Source: Chitinophagaceae bacterium (GTDB lineage: Bacteria > Bacteroidota > Bacteroidia > Chitinophagales > Chitinophagaceae). Taken from it: a DNA stretch of 35,156 nucleotides. The translations under genes and the position numbers were made by a program. Below the pieces are notes generated by a model. The model saw only the letters and a list, made by a program, of their open reading frames with translations. It was not told the origin of the DNA and ran no database searches. The stretch covers positions 1-35,156 of the forward strand of contig JADKIE010000006.1 of the NCBI GenBank assembly GCA_016721385.1, given 5' to 3'. Below are positions 1 to 8,756 of the stretch, in pieces (the first letter of the stretch is position 1; each line of letters starts with the position of its first letter).

Positions 1-676
1 TGGATCGGTGCAAAGTGAAATATAAGGGACTTTTGCATCGGCCAGTTGCGATAGTTTGCCCGATGTTTTTGCCAGTTGCATGAGCGAAAATGCGCTTTCC
101 ATCATACGGGCTCCACCACTTTTATTTATGATCATAAATGGAATGCGATGCTGTATGCAATAATCGCAGGCCCGGCTAATTTTTTCGCCCATTACACTGC
201 CAAGGCTACCACCAATAAACTCAAAATCCATACAGGCAACTACTAAGTCGTAGGTATTTACTTTACCATGTGCTACGGTAATAGAGTCGTGTATGTCTGT
301 TTTGGCGTAAGTTTCTTCTAAGCGTTGCTGGTAAGGTTTTAAATCTATAAAATGTAAATAATCTTTAGATTTAATGTTGGCAAACAACTCGGTATATTGA
401 TTATCGTCAAAAATAATTTCAAAATACTCTGCACTGCCAATGCGATGATGATGCTCACACTTTGGGCATACAAACTGATGCTCATGTAACTCTGTTACTG
501 TACAGGTATGTATTTACAAGAAGGGCATTTTTCCATAAGCCTTCCGGGTGCATCTTTTTATCTTTTGTAGAGGTAAGTATGCCTTTACTTATGCGTTTAA
601 ACCAATTTGATTTATGCAGTCCTTCAGTTGTATCATCACCTGCAAGGCTGGCATCAAAATCTTCATCTTTTTTCAT
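1..676 (-). CDS. accD: Acetyl-CoA carboxylase carboxyltransferase subunit beta (partial, frameshifted)
   Basis: AccD forms the carboxyltransferase half of acetyl-CoA carboxylase with AccA and makes malonyl-CoA for fatty-acid synthesis in the cytoplasm. The N-terminus reads SNWFKRISKGILTSTKDKK, typical of AccD. It is followed by a four-cysteine zinc finger (CPSC, then CPKC about 17 residues on) and the crotonase-like core with GGSLGSVMGEK and SGGARMMESA. The ATG at 676 is the only good start and gives an N-terminal extension of about 22 residues before the usual beginning. Two indels lie inside the zinc-finger region: a base is missing in an A run near 530 and a base is extra near 505. The rest is open to the window edge, where the C-terminal part is cut off. 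The gene starts 17 bp after the fbaA stop, so the two are probably co-transcribed. Confidence 0.93.
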
Positions 677-693
677 ACTACTAAACGTCTAAA

Positions 694-1761
694 TTAAGAG
701 TTTCTATTTATGCAATTTAAATCTTCAAAAGCAACTTCTAAGCGCTTAATAAAACTTTCTTCTCCTTTGCGTAACCATACTCTTGGGTCGTAATGTTTTT
801 TGTTTGGCTTATCTGCACCTTCCGGATTACCCAATTGGCCCTGTAAATAGGCTTCATTCTTTTTGTAATTTTCCATTACACCTTCCCAAAATGCCCATTG
901 TAAATCAGTATCAATATTCATTTTTATAGCACCATAGCTTATGGCTTCACGTATTTGATGTTGTGGAGAGCCGCTACCACCGTGGAATACAAAGTAAACA
1001 GGCTTTGAACCGGTTTTTAATTCACGTTCAATATAATCCTGACTGTTTTTTAAAATTACCGGAGTTAATTGTACATTACCCGATTTATAAACACCATGCA
1101 CATTGCCAAAAGCAGCAGCAATTGTAAACAATTTTCCCTACCTTGCTTAACTCCGGTATAAGAGTAGGCTACATGCGCCGGTTGCGTATATAATTTTCGT
1201 TATCTACATCACTGTTATCTACACCATCTTCTTCGCCACCTGTTACACCTAATTCTATTTCAATGCTCATACCCAAAGGCGCCATACGTTTGTAAAATTC
1301 AACAGAAGTTGCAATGTTCTCTTCAATTGGCTCTTCCGATAAATCTAACATATGAGAGCTATATAAAGGGCGACCTTTTTCTTTAAAAAATTGTTCGCCG
1401 GCATCAATTAAACCGCTAACCCAGGGCAACCATTTTTTAGCAGCATGGTCGGTATGCAAAACAACCGGCACTCCGTAATATTTAGCCACGTTATGAATGT
1501 GTAATGCACCCGAAACACCGCCGGAAATATTGGCCTGTCAATTATCATTTGGCATACCTTTTCCTGCTATAAATTGAGCACCACCATTCGAAAATTGTAT
1601 AATTACCGGAGAATTTACTTTTGCAGCTGCTTCTAATGTGCATTAATGGTATTTGTGCCAATAGTATTTACTGCAGGTAGTGCAAACTGATTATCCTTTG
1701 CATCGTTATATAAAGCTTCTAACTCGGCACCAAATAAAACGCCGGAACTGTATTTACTCAT
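694..1761 (-). CDS. fbaA: Class II fructose-bisphosphate aldolase (frameshifted)
   Basis: This enzyme cleaves fructose 1,6-bisphosphate to dihydroxyacetone phosphate and glyceraldehyde 3-phosphate, using Zn2+. The product matches the long FbaA type along its length. The zinc and active-site region VVLHTDHAAKKWLPW, the segment ELGVTGGEEDGVDNSD, the zinc histidine in FGNVHGVYKSG, the phosphate-binding FHGGSGS and KMNIDTD, and the C-terminal KKHYDPRVWLRKGEES are all present. The ATG at 1761 gives MSKYSSGVLFGAELEAL. The frame breaks near 1640, 1195 and 1135, and an in-frame TGA sits at 1538-1540 in a GKGMPNDN-QAN context where homologues have Gln or a similar residue. All fit sequence error in a gene expected to be functional. 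A TAnnTTTG promoter lies 16 nt upstream. Confidence 0.94.
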
Positions 1762-1777
1762 AAATTAGTTGTTTTTA

Positions 1778-1785
1778 CAAAAGTA
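1778..1785 (-). promoter_or_regulatory. Bacteroidota -7 element for fbaA
   Basis: On the minus strand this reads TACTTTTG, matching the TAnnTTTG element of the Bacteroidota primary sigma factor. It ends 16 nt before the fbaA ATG. No clear TTG -33 element is seen upstream. Confidence 0.5.
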
Positions 1786-1787
1786 AG

Positions 1788-1824
1788 AAAGTGGGGGCAT
1801 TATTAAAAGTAAAGTAGGGGGCAT
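1788..1824. repeat. Direct repeat pair upstream of fbaA promoter
   Basis: On the plus strand AAAGTGGGGGCAT (1788-1800) recurs as AAAGTAGGGGGCAT (1811-1824), about 23-24 bp apart. The pair lies immediately upstream of the fbaA -7 element, so it could be an operator. No known regulator site was recognised. Confidence 0.4.
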
Positions 1825-1828
1825 GTAT

Positions 1829-1865
1829 AAATAAAAAAACTTCTAAGGAATTAACTAAGAAGTTT
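1829..1865 (-). terminator. Intrinsic terminator (minus strand)
   Basis: The arms AAACTTCT (1837-1844) and AGAAGTTT (1858-1865) form an 8-bp stem, extended by two pairs past one mismatch. On the minus strand the stem is followed by TTTTTTATTT. It lies upstream of fbaA, so it would end a transcript coming from the gene-poor stretch 1866-2500. A shorter T tract also follows on the plus strand. Confidence 0.55.
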
Positions 1866-1958
1866 AGAATTTTTTAACCAACCAAGCACAGTCGGTTCTT
1901 TCAGGATTGTGGTTAGTTTTCTTTTGGAAAACTAGTTGTCACATCAAACAGGTTAAAA

Positions 1959-2185
1959 TCACTTTATCCTGATTTCAGTGGTTTTTTGGTTTTGGCCATC
2001 ATCGCTTTTTAGGGCATAGGCCAGATATTGGTTTTTTTGGTCTTTCGGCCATTATCGCTTTTTAAGGCATAGGCTTTAGGAATTGGTTTTTGGTTTGCCA
2101 TTATCGCTTTTTAGGGCATAGGCTAGATATTGGTTTTTTCGGTTTTTCCGCCATTATTGTTTTAGCAATGCCGGCTTTAGGAATT
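1959..2185 (-). repeat. Degenerate tandem repeat, possibly remnant coding
   Basis: Four imperfect units of 50, 55, 47 and 54 bp lie at 1980-2029, 2030-2084, 2085-2131 and 2132-2185. Each begins with GGTTTTT and contains a CATTATCGCTTTTTAGGGCATAGGC-like core, cited here only as its consensus pattern. Units 1 and 3 end in AGATATT and units 2 and 4 in TTTAGGAATT, so the block looks like a duplicated two-unit segment of about 105 bp. On the minus strand units 1 to 3 each encode the peptide AYALKSDNG or AYALKSDDG, but in shifting frames. The last copy runs through KTTEIRIK to a TGA at 1959-1961. Correcting single-base indels would give a short repetitive C-terminus. The function is unknown. Confidence 0.5.
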
Positions 2186-2192
2186 AGTTTTT

Positions 2193-2351
2193 TTATACAA
2201 TATTTAAAGAACTAAAAATGAAGTTGACTGATATTGGATTGTTTGTTGGTTCTTCACAAACATTGGATTTAAGCTTTTTGGCTTTTTCAGGATTTTTTGG
2301 ATAATGACTGATATTTAACTCTATCAATCCTTCAACACAAAGATGCAACAT
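2193..2351 (-). CDS. Possible small hypothetical ORF (52 aa)
   Basis: An ATG at 2351 opens a 52-residue minus-strand frame beginning MLHLCVEGLIELNISHY and ending at a TAA at 2193-2195. The same frame is open upstream to about 2429 without another ATG and reads NITVFPLPAKKRS there. I recognise no domain. It lies just upstream of the degenerate repeat and in the same direction. One or more indels could join the two into a single longer gene that ends at 1959, with the hairpin at 1829-1865 as its terminator. This is a weak call based only on an open frame and a plausible composition. Confidence 0.22.
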   Translation of the reverse strand: MLHLCVEGLIELNISHYPKNPEKAKKLKSNVCEEPTNNPISVNFIFSSLNIV

Positions 2352-2494
2352 GTAAGGACAGTGTGCAAGAGCAATACTTCTCTTTTTTGCTGGCAGAGGA
2401 AATACAGTTATGTTAGTAGATTGACTAAACTATATAAAGGAAAGATACGAGACTGATTATCGTAAAAATACGTATGATATTATGTAAATAACTA

Positions 2495-2528
2495 CAAACA
2501 AAAACTGCACTCTTTAATAGAATGCAGT
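2495..2528 (-). terminator. Intrinsic terminator of cystathionine beta-synthase gene
   Basis: ACTGCA (2504-2509) pairs with TGCAGT (2523-2528). TCT/AGA extends the stem inward past one C-A mismatch, around a TTAAT loop. On the minus strand it is followed by TTTTTGTTTG. It lies 27 bp after the stop of the gene at 2555-3910. Confidence 0.65.
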
Positions 2529-2554
2529 GTGGTATTGATTTTTATGAATTTTAT

Positions 2555-3910
2555 TTACTTACTTAGGCTTTGTATAATATCATACTTTGTAACTATATGA
2601 TAAGTACCACTTTCGTCCTTACTAAGTACGGCACTGTTTTCTTTATTGATAAAAGTGCTTAATCTTTCTACCGGAGTTTCAAAAGAAACCTCGGGATAAG
2701 CCTTTTCCATTACATTTTGTATGGGTTGATTTTTAACATCGGAGTCGTTTAATATCTTGCCAAATAAGCCACTTTCTGATATTGCGCCAATGTTATTTCC
2801 GTTTTCAATTACAGGTATATTTTCTATATCGTATTTCTTCATTAACGTAATGGCTTCCATTACGGTTTGGGTAGGAGATACTGTTATCAAGTGTTTAGAG
2901 CCTCGGCCATTTATTACATCTTTAAAGGTTTTTACATCTAAAAATCCTCTTTCCATCATCCATTCATCGTTATATACTTTACCTACATAGCGGCTGCCAT
3001 GATCATGAAAAATAAGTACTACCACATCATCTTTGGTTAACTCACTGCTCATTTGTATTAAGCCCTGCAATACACTTCCTGCACTGTAACCGCAAAACAT
3101 GCCTTCTTCTTTTGCAATACGCCTTGCCATTACAGCGCCGTCTTTATCGGTAACTTTTTCAAACTTATCAATATACTGCATATCCTAGTTTTGGGGTACA
3201 AAATCTTCGCCAAAACCTTCGCTTATATACGGGTAAACCTCTTTTTGATCCAACTCACCCGTTTCAAAATATTTTTTAAGTAATGAGCCATAACTATCTA
3301 TAGCCCATACTTTTATATTTGAATTTTTTTCTTTTAAATATTTACCTGTACCTATAATTGTACCTCCTGTACCTGTTGCTACAACAAGATGTGTTACTTT
3401 ACCTTCAGTTTGCTCCCAAATTTCGGGACCAGTTTGTTCGTAATGAGCTAAACGGTTGGCCAAATTATCGTATTGGTTTACGTACCAGCTATTTGGAACC
3501 TCTGTTGCTAATCGTTTAGAAACAGAGTAGTAACTTCTTGGGTCTTCTGGCTCAACATTGGTAGGGCACACAATAACCTCGGCACCAACTGCTTTTAAAA
3601 TATCGGCTTTTTCTTTACTTTGTTTATCGGTTGTGGTAAAAATACATTTGTAGCCTTTTACACAAGCTGCCAACGCTAAACCCATACCGGTATTGCCACT
3701 TGTGCCTTCTATAATAGTGCCGCCGGGTTTAATTTTCCCTTCTTGTTCGGCTACTTCAAGCATTTTAAGCGCCATACGGTCTTTAATGCTGTTGCCGGGA
3801 TTAAAATACTCTACCTTGGCCAGTACAGTACAAGGTAAATTTTTAGTTATTTTATTTAGTTTAATAAGTGGCGTATTGCCAATAGTTTCTAATATGCTGT
3901 TAAGCCACAT
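2555..3910 (-). CDS. Cystathionine beta-synthase (PLP domain plus CBS pair, in-frame stop)
   Basis: The enzyme joins serine and homocysteine to cystathionine, or may act as an O-acetylserine-type cysteine synthase. The N-terminal PLP domain (about 240 aa) has IGNTPLIKLNK, the PLP lysine in GNSIKDRMA (Lys43), the substrate loop SGNTG near residue 72, and the phosphate loop GTGGT. After YISEGFGEDFVPQN the frame meets TAG at 3185-3187. It then continues in the same frame with DMQYIDKFEKVTDKDG, GYSAGSVLQG and two C-terminal CBS motifs (VSPTQTVMEAI and IQNVMEKAYPEV). The continuous homology on both sides shows one gene of about 451 codons. The stop probably replaces a Tyr codon. A TAnnTTTG element precedes it and a terminator follows. 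Without the in-frame stop I would be nearly certain of the call; the substrate cannot be fixed from sequence alone. Confidence 0.9.
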
Positions 3911-3931
3911 GGTAAATCGTTATTTAGGCGG

Positions 3932-3939
3932 CAAAGGTA
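3932..3939 (-). promoter_or_regulatory. -7 element for cystathionine beta-synthase gene
   Basis: The minus strand reads TACCTTTG, ending 21 nt before the ATG at 3910. It lies between that gene and the stop of the upstream protease gene at 3961, which suggests the two are transcribed separately. Confidence 0.5.
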
Positions 3940-3960
3940 ATTAATTGAATATAATTGGCC

Positions 3961-5543
3961 TTATTGTTTAATTACCTCTATGGCTTTCTTTATTTCGGCA
4001 TCGTTCATATTATGCACTTCAAAATAGCCATCGTTGCGCCAAAGCTGCCTTGCAATGGTAGATTTTATGCTGGCAGTAAGCCTGTTTTTTTCTTTTGCAG
4101 AAATATTGGTCAAGGATACAGAATCTTTTGCAGCACTTGACACAAACTGTTTCCAATCGTTATCGGTTAATGTAAAATTATTGCCAAATCTTTCGATGAT
4201 TTATAGGCACTTAAAGCCGTTTTATTTTGCAAAGCATACAAATAGGCGTAATCGGCAATTAAGCCTTTATCCATTACCTGAGCCGATGTTTTGCCAAAGC
4301 CACTGGTATCTAATGCAACAAAGTAATCGGGGGTAATGCCGCCGCCATCATAAACCGTTTTACCATTTTTGGTTTTAAAGGCTTTGTTTTTATCGTGTTT
4401 TATGCTATCGGCAAATTGGGTTTCACCATTTTTAAAGCGATCATTTAATTCGTCGTAATAAGCGGTTTCGCCATTTTTGTACGATCGTTGTATACTACGC
4501 CCAATGGGCGTATAATACCGGGCAATGGTTAGGCGTAATGCACTGCCATCACTAAGGTCAAACTGATCTTGTACAAGGCCTTTGCCAAATGTTCGTCTGC
4601 CAACAATGGTTGCTCTATCCCAATCTTGTAATGCGCCAAGTAAAACTTCACTGGCACTTGCACTATGTTCATCTGCCAAAACAACCAAATTGCCTTTTTC
4701 AAATTGGCCTTGCCTGCGGCAGCGGTACTCTTTTTTAGCAATATGCTTTCCTTCGGTATAAGTAATTAATTTATCGCCTTCTAAAAATTCATCGGCAATT
4801 TCAATAGCTTCTTCTAAAACGCCGCCGCCATTGCCTCGTAAGTCAAAAATAAGTTTTGCATGCCTTTATTATTTAGCTCCGTTAAGGCAGTCATAAACTC
4901 TTTGTAAGTTGTTTGCGAAAACTTATTTAAACGTATATAGCCTATAGTGTTATCCATCATATAGGCAGCATCAATACTTTTTAAAGGGATAACATCTCTT
5001 GTAATTGTTGCAATTTTGGTTTGATTGTTACGTAAAAACGAAACGGTAACTTTTGTGTTTCTGTTGCCTCTTAAAAGGGTTCTTATTTTGTCAGTATCAA
5101 CTTTTTTGCCTGCAATTATACTATCGCCAACTTTTATAAATTTATCGCCTACCTCAATGCCTGCTTTTAAACTAGGGCCATCTTTTAATACATGCACAAC
5201 ATTTAGTGTATCATTCATCATATTAAACTCAATACCAATGCCAAAAAATTTGCCTTCTATATCTTCATTAATATCTTGTAAATCCGGTGCCGGTATAAAA
5301 CAGAATGCGGATCAAGTTTATTTAACATAGCCTGAATGCCGGTATCGGTAATAGAATCTATTTTACATCATCTACATATTTGGTTTCTATTAAATCCATT
5401 ATTTCCTGTATGGGCCTTCTTTTTTCGGTGCTAAAAAAGTTTCTTCCGGAGCATATTATCCCTCATTTATAACCTAAATACATGCCAACAGCCATTGTAA
5501 GGCTAAATAAAAGGCAACCAAACTTGTACTTTTTGTTATTCAT
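3961..5543 (-). CDS. S41 family C-terminal processing peptidase (frameshifted)
   Basis: This is a periplasmic serine protease that trims or degrades exported proteins from the C-terminus. The ATG at 5543 gives MNNKKYKFG followed by a hydrophobic segment LLFSLTMAVGMYLGY, a signal anchor. A PDZ domain follows around 4990-5215 (VVHVLKDGPSLKAGIEVGD). The peptidase domain has IFDLRGNGGGVLEEAIE, the catalytic serine in ADEHSASASE and the catalytic lysine in FGKGLVQ. A C-terminal helical segment ends at 3961. Frame breaks are seen near 5450, 5360, 5295, 4860, 4735 and 4165; the one near 4860 is a lost A that turns QKLIFDL out of frame. The length of about 527 codons is normal for Bacteroidota members of the family. 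It starts with a TAnnTTTG promoter only 4 nt from the ATG and is divergent from the kinase gene. Confidence 0.93.
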
Positions 5544-5547
5544 GCTG

Positions 5548-5555
5548 CAAAGATA
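5548..5555 (-). promoter_or_regulatory. -7 element for S41 protease, near-leaderless
   Basis: The minus strand reads TATCTTTG, an exact TAnnTTTG match, with only four bases (CAGC) before the ATG at 5543. A transcript starting a few nucleotides downstream would have essentially no 5' leader. Confidence 0.55.
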
Positions 5556-5628
5556 ATTTTTTTAACTGCTAACCGCTTAAACCATAATTATCTATTCAAA
5601 AAATGGCTAACTTTAATTAAAAAATACC

Positions 5629-6468
5629 ATGTCCATAAAACTAATTGCCGATAGTGGTTCTACCAAAGCAGAATGGTGTGTTTTGGATGGCAAACGTAAA
5701 AAACTAATTACTACACAAGGTTTAAGTCCATATTTTTTAACATCGGAGCAAATACACTTTATTTTAGAGCACGAGCTATTGCCCAAACTTAAAAATTATA
5801 AAATAGACGAAGTGTTTTTTTACGGCACAGGATGCAGTAACCCTGCCAATGTAAAATCGGTTAAAACTGCAATATCAAAGGTTTTTGCAAAAACTAAAAT
5901 ATATGTAGATCATGATTTAATGGGTGCAGCCAAAGCACTTTGCGGCCACAATAAAGGCGTAGCATGTATTTTAGGTACCGGTAGTAACAGTTGTTATTAT
6001 AACGGAAAAAAAATAGTAAAAAATAGTCCCGGTTTAGGTTATGTTTTGGGAGATGAAGGTAGTGGTGCACATTTGGGCAAAAAAGTAATTCAGCATTTTT
6101 TGTACAATACCTTTGATGAGGATTTAATGGACAGATTTAATGCGAAATTTAATACAAATAGTATTGAAATATTAAATGCTGTTTACAAGCAGCCTTTGCC
6201 TAATCGTTACCTGGCATCTTTCGCCATTTTTTTGGTAGAAAACCGTGGCCATTACATGATTGAAAATATTATAGAGGATAGTTTTAATGATTTTTTCTTT
6301 AATCATGTATATAAGTATCGAGAAAGTTGGTTGATGCCTATAAATTTTGTAGGCAGTGTTGCTTATGGCTTTAAAGATGTATTAAAGGAAATGTGTAATA
6401 CATACGAACTACAATTAGGTGCCGTAATTAAAAAACCAATGGACGGATTAATAAAGTATCATAGCTAA
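5629..6468 (+). CDS. BadF/NagK-type N-acetylglucosamine kinase family protein
   Basis: This intact 279-residue protein belongs to the actin-like sugar kinase superfamily, BadF/BadG/NAGK branch, which phosphorylates amino sugars such as GlcNAc (or MurNAc) with ATP. The phosphate-1 motif DSGSTKAEW lies at residues 8-16. The phosphate-2 motif CILGTGSNS lies near residue 113, followed by the glycine-rich GLGYVLGDEGSGAHLGKK. The adenosine-binding FVGSVAYGF lies near residue 240. The ATG at 5629 is the first in the frame. The stop is five bases before the murQ start, so the two are almost certainly one operon. That context suggests it handles GlcNAc, or both GlcNAc and MurNAc, from recycled peptidoglycan. 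Substrate specificity is inferred and not visible in the sequence. Confidence 0.85.
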   Translation: MSIKLIADSGSTKAEWCVLDGKRKKLITTQGLSPYFLTSEQIHFILEHELLPKLKNYKIDEVFFYGTGCSNPANVKSVKTAISKVFAKTKIYVDHDLMGAAKALCGHNKGVACILGTGSNSCYYNGKKIVKNSPGLGYVLGDEGSGAHLGKKVIQHFLYNTFDEDLMDRFNAKFNTNSIEILNAVYKQPLPNRYLASFAIFLVENRGHYMIENIIEDSFNDFFFNHVYKYRESWLMPINFVGSVAYGFKDVLKEMCNTYELQLGAVIKKPMDGLIKYHS

Positions 6469-6473
6469 AAAAT

Positions 6474-7288
6474 ATGGAGTTTAAAAGAATAACGGAATCA
6501 GAGTCGATTTATAATCATCTTGAAAAAATGACGGTTAGTGAGCTACTCACTAATATTAATAAAAGAAGATGCCACAGTGCCGGCAGCAATTAGCAAGGTT
6601 ATTCCTCAAATAAGCTTTGGTGCATGTAATTGTAGATAAAATGCTAGTGGGAGGACGTTTGTTTTACATTGGAGCAGGTACAAGCGGCAGGCTGGGTGTG
6701 GTAGATGCAAGTGAGTGCCCACCAACATACGGTGTGCCTTACGGCTTAGTGGTAGCTATTATTGCCGGCGGCCAAAAGGCTATAACCGAAGCGGTAGAAT
6801 TTGCAGAAGACGATATGGAGCAAGGCTGGAAAGATTTGCAAGCGCATAAAATATCAGCAAACGATGTTGTAATTGGTATAGCCGCCAGCGGAACTACACC
6901 TTATGTAATTAGTGCTTTAGAAAAATGTAAAGAAAACAATATACTTACCGGAAGTATAAGTTGTAACCCAAACTCTCCTTTAAGTGCAGCTGCTAATTTC
7001 CCTATTGAAGTAGTTGTGGGGCCCGAGTTTGTTACCGGTAGCACCCGAATGAAAAGTGGAACAGCTCAAAAATTGGTGCTTAATATGATATCTACTTCTG
7101 TAATGATACAATTAGGCAGGGTAGAAGGTAACCGAATGGTAAACATGCAGCTATCCAACGAAAAACTGGTAGACAGAGGTGTAAAAATGGTGATGGAAAA
7201 GCGAAATATGACTGATTACGAGGAAGCCAAAAAACTCCTTTTACAACAAGGAAGTGTTAAAAAAACATTATTAAACCACCATTCGTAA
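6474..7288 (+). CDS. murQ: N-acetylmuramic acid 6-phosphate etherase (frameshifted)
   Basis: MurQ cleaves the lactyl ether of MurNAc 6-phosphate, giving GlcNAc 6-phosphate and D-lactate in peptidoglycan recycling. The SIS domain shows IGAGTSGRLGVVDASECPPTYG, the second glycine-rich motif GIAASGTTPYV, and the family hallmark GPEFVTGSTRMKSGTAQK. The start ATG at 6474 gives MEFKRITESES, followed by HLEKMTVSELL, the usual N-terminus. An extra A near 6563 and a lost base near 6617 break the frame before VHVIVDKMLVGGRLFYIGAG. The corrected length of about 271 codons fits short MurQ proteins of Bacteroidota. It lies directly downstream of a sugar kinase gene, which could supply the phosphorylated substrate. 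Confidence 0.94.
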
Positions 7289-7359
7289 TTTTTTTTTGGA
7301 AATGGTTGTGCAAATTTCGTAATTTAGGAATCTAATTCATTAACTAAAACACTCCTCTT

Positions 7360-8581
7360 ATGAATTTTAAATTTTTACTTACTACAACATTCATTGCAAG
7401 TTCTTTTTTAGCTACAGCGCAAATGCCGAAAAAACTATGCAATTACCGGCAGCTCTGCTAACAAATTTTTTTGGGCAAACATTAAACAAGTAGATTTAAC
7501 AACAGGTAAAGTGGTTAAATCGCTTTATGATGCAGATGCATCTGCTTTTAAAATGAATTATGCCAATGGCAAGCAAGCTGCCAATCCGCAAGATGCAAAA
7601 CCTACGGTATATGGTGTAGCTGCTGCAGCTTTGGATACAAGGCATAACCGTTTGTATTTTGCCCCAATGCATTTATCCGAAATTCGTTATTTAGATTTGG
7701 ATAACAACAATGCCGAGTTTACAGTAGTTAAGCAAAATATTATTGCAGCGCCTGCGGTATATCAAAGTGAAGAAAATCACCTTACCAGAATGGTAATTGC
7801 TGCCGATGGTTATGGATATGCCATTACCAACGATGCCAATCATTTAATACGTTTTACAACGGGCAAAACTCCAGTGGTAGAAGATTTAGGTGCATTAGTG
7901 GATGCTGAATCCAATAAATCAATATCTATACATAACAAGTGTACAAGCTGGGGTGGCGATATGGTTGCCGATGCTTTTGGTAAATTGGTAATTATTTCTG
8001 CCAACCATCACGTATTTAGTGTGGATGTAAACAGCCGTGTAACTACTTACGATGGAGCTATAACCGGCTTACCAGGCACATACACAACAAATGGCGCTGC
8101 TGTTGATGCTGATGGTAATATAATAGTATCAAGTGCAGTAGTTTTTGAAGCTTTGTATAAGGTAGATGTAAAAACTTTGGTAGCAACAAAGGTTGAAAGT
8201 AACGAAACTCCTTTTAATGCTTCTGATTTGGCTAATGCTAATTTTCTTTCTCAAAAAGAATACAATGCTAAAAACAAGTTTTCAATTACTGCACCGCCAT
8301 TATATACGGATGTAATTTCCGGCAGCTCTAAAGTGTTCCCTAATCCAGTAACAACCGGCGAATTTAAAGTGTTATTTGATGGACAGGATTTGGGTAATTA
8401 TACCATTACGGTTACAGATCTTTCGGGCAGAATCATTTTAACAAAAGCAACAAATATTGGCGCTAAAATGCAAACCGAAACAGTGCAATTAAAATCAACT
8501 CTTGCAAAAGGTATGTATTTAGTTAAGGTTACCAATGCCGATAAAAAACAAATTTTCACAGAAAGAATCGTAGTTCAATAA
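7360..8581 (+). CDS. T9SS type A sorting domain protein (frameshifted)
   Basis: The ATG at 7360 gives a signal peptide, MNFKFLLTTTFIASSFLATAQ. One extra base in the A run near 7430 then shifts the frame to NYAITGSSANKFFWANIKQVDL. The body has repeated short segments such as VYGVAAAALDTRHNRLYFAP, MVIAADGYGYAI and NGAAVDADGNIIVSS, resembling blades of a beta-propeller. The C-terminal 85 residues form a type IX secretion sorting domain (VFPNPV near the start, ITVTDLSGRII, then LAKGMYLVKV). The protein is therefore expected to cross the outer membrane by T9SS and stay on the surface or be released. The molecular function is unknown. It is followed by a strong terminator, so it is probably a single-gene unit. 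Confidence 0.85.
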
Positions 8582-8603
8582 ATTTTAGGGTTAAGTACCT
8601 AAG

Positions 8604-8633
8604 GCCTGTAGCGAAAGTTGCAGGCTTTTTTTT
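8604..8633 (+). terminator. Strong intrinsic terminator
   Basis: GCCTGTAGC (8604-8612) pairs with GTTGCAGGC (8617-8625) around a GAAA tetraloop, allowing two G-U pairs, and is followed by eight T. It lies 23 bp after the T9SS gene stop. Confidence 0.9.
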
Positions 8634-8756
8634 GCCTTGTATATGATAAAAGTAAAAACAATTCCTATTCCATCTCCTTTTGAGAGGAAGTGGTGTGAGG
8701 TTAATTGTTAAGGTCTTTTATCATTTCGGTTTATTCATTTATTTTGCGTTAAATTT

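Noticed and set aside
1980..2185. CRISPR-like array
   Set aside because: The units are of unequal length and follow each other without unique spacers, there is alternating unit similarity, and no cas genes are present.
2217..2303. Short plus-strand ORF beginning MKLTDIGLFVG
   Set aside because: It is only 28 residues, with no ribosome-binding site, and it lies opposite a longer minus-strand frame.
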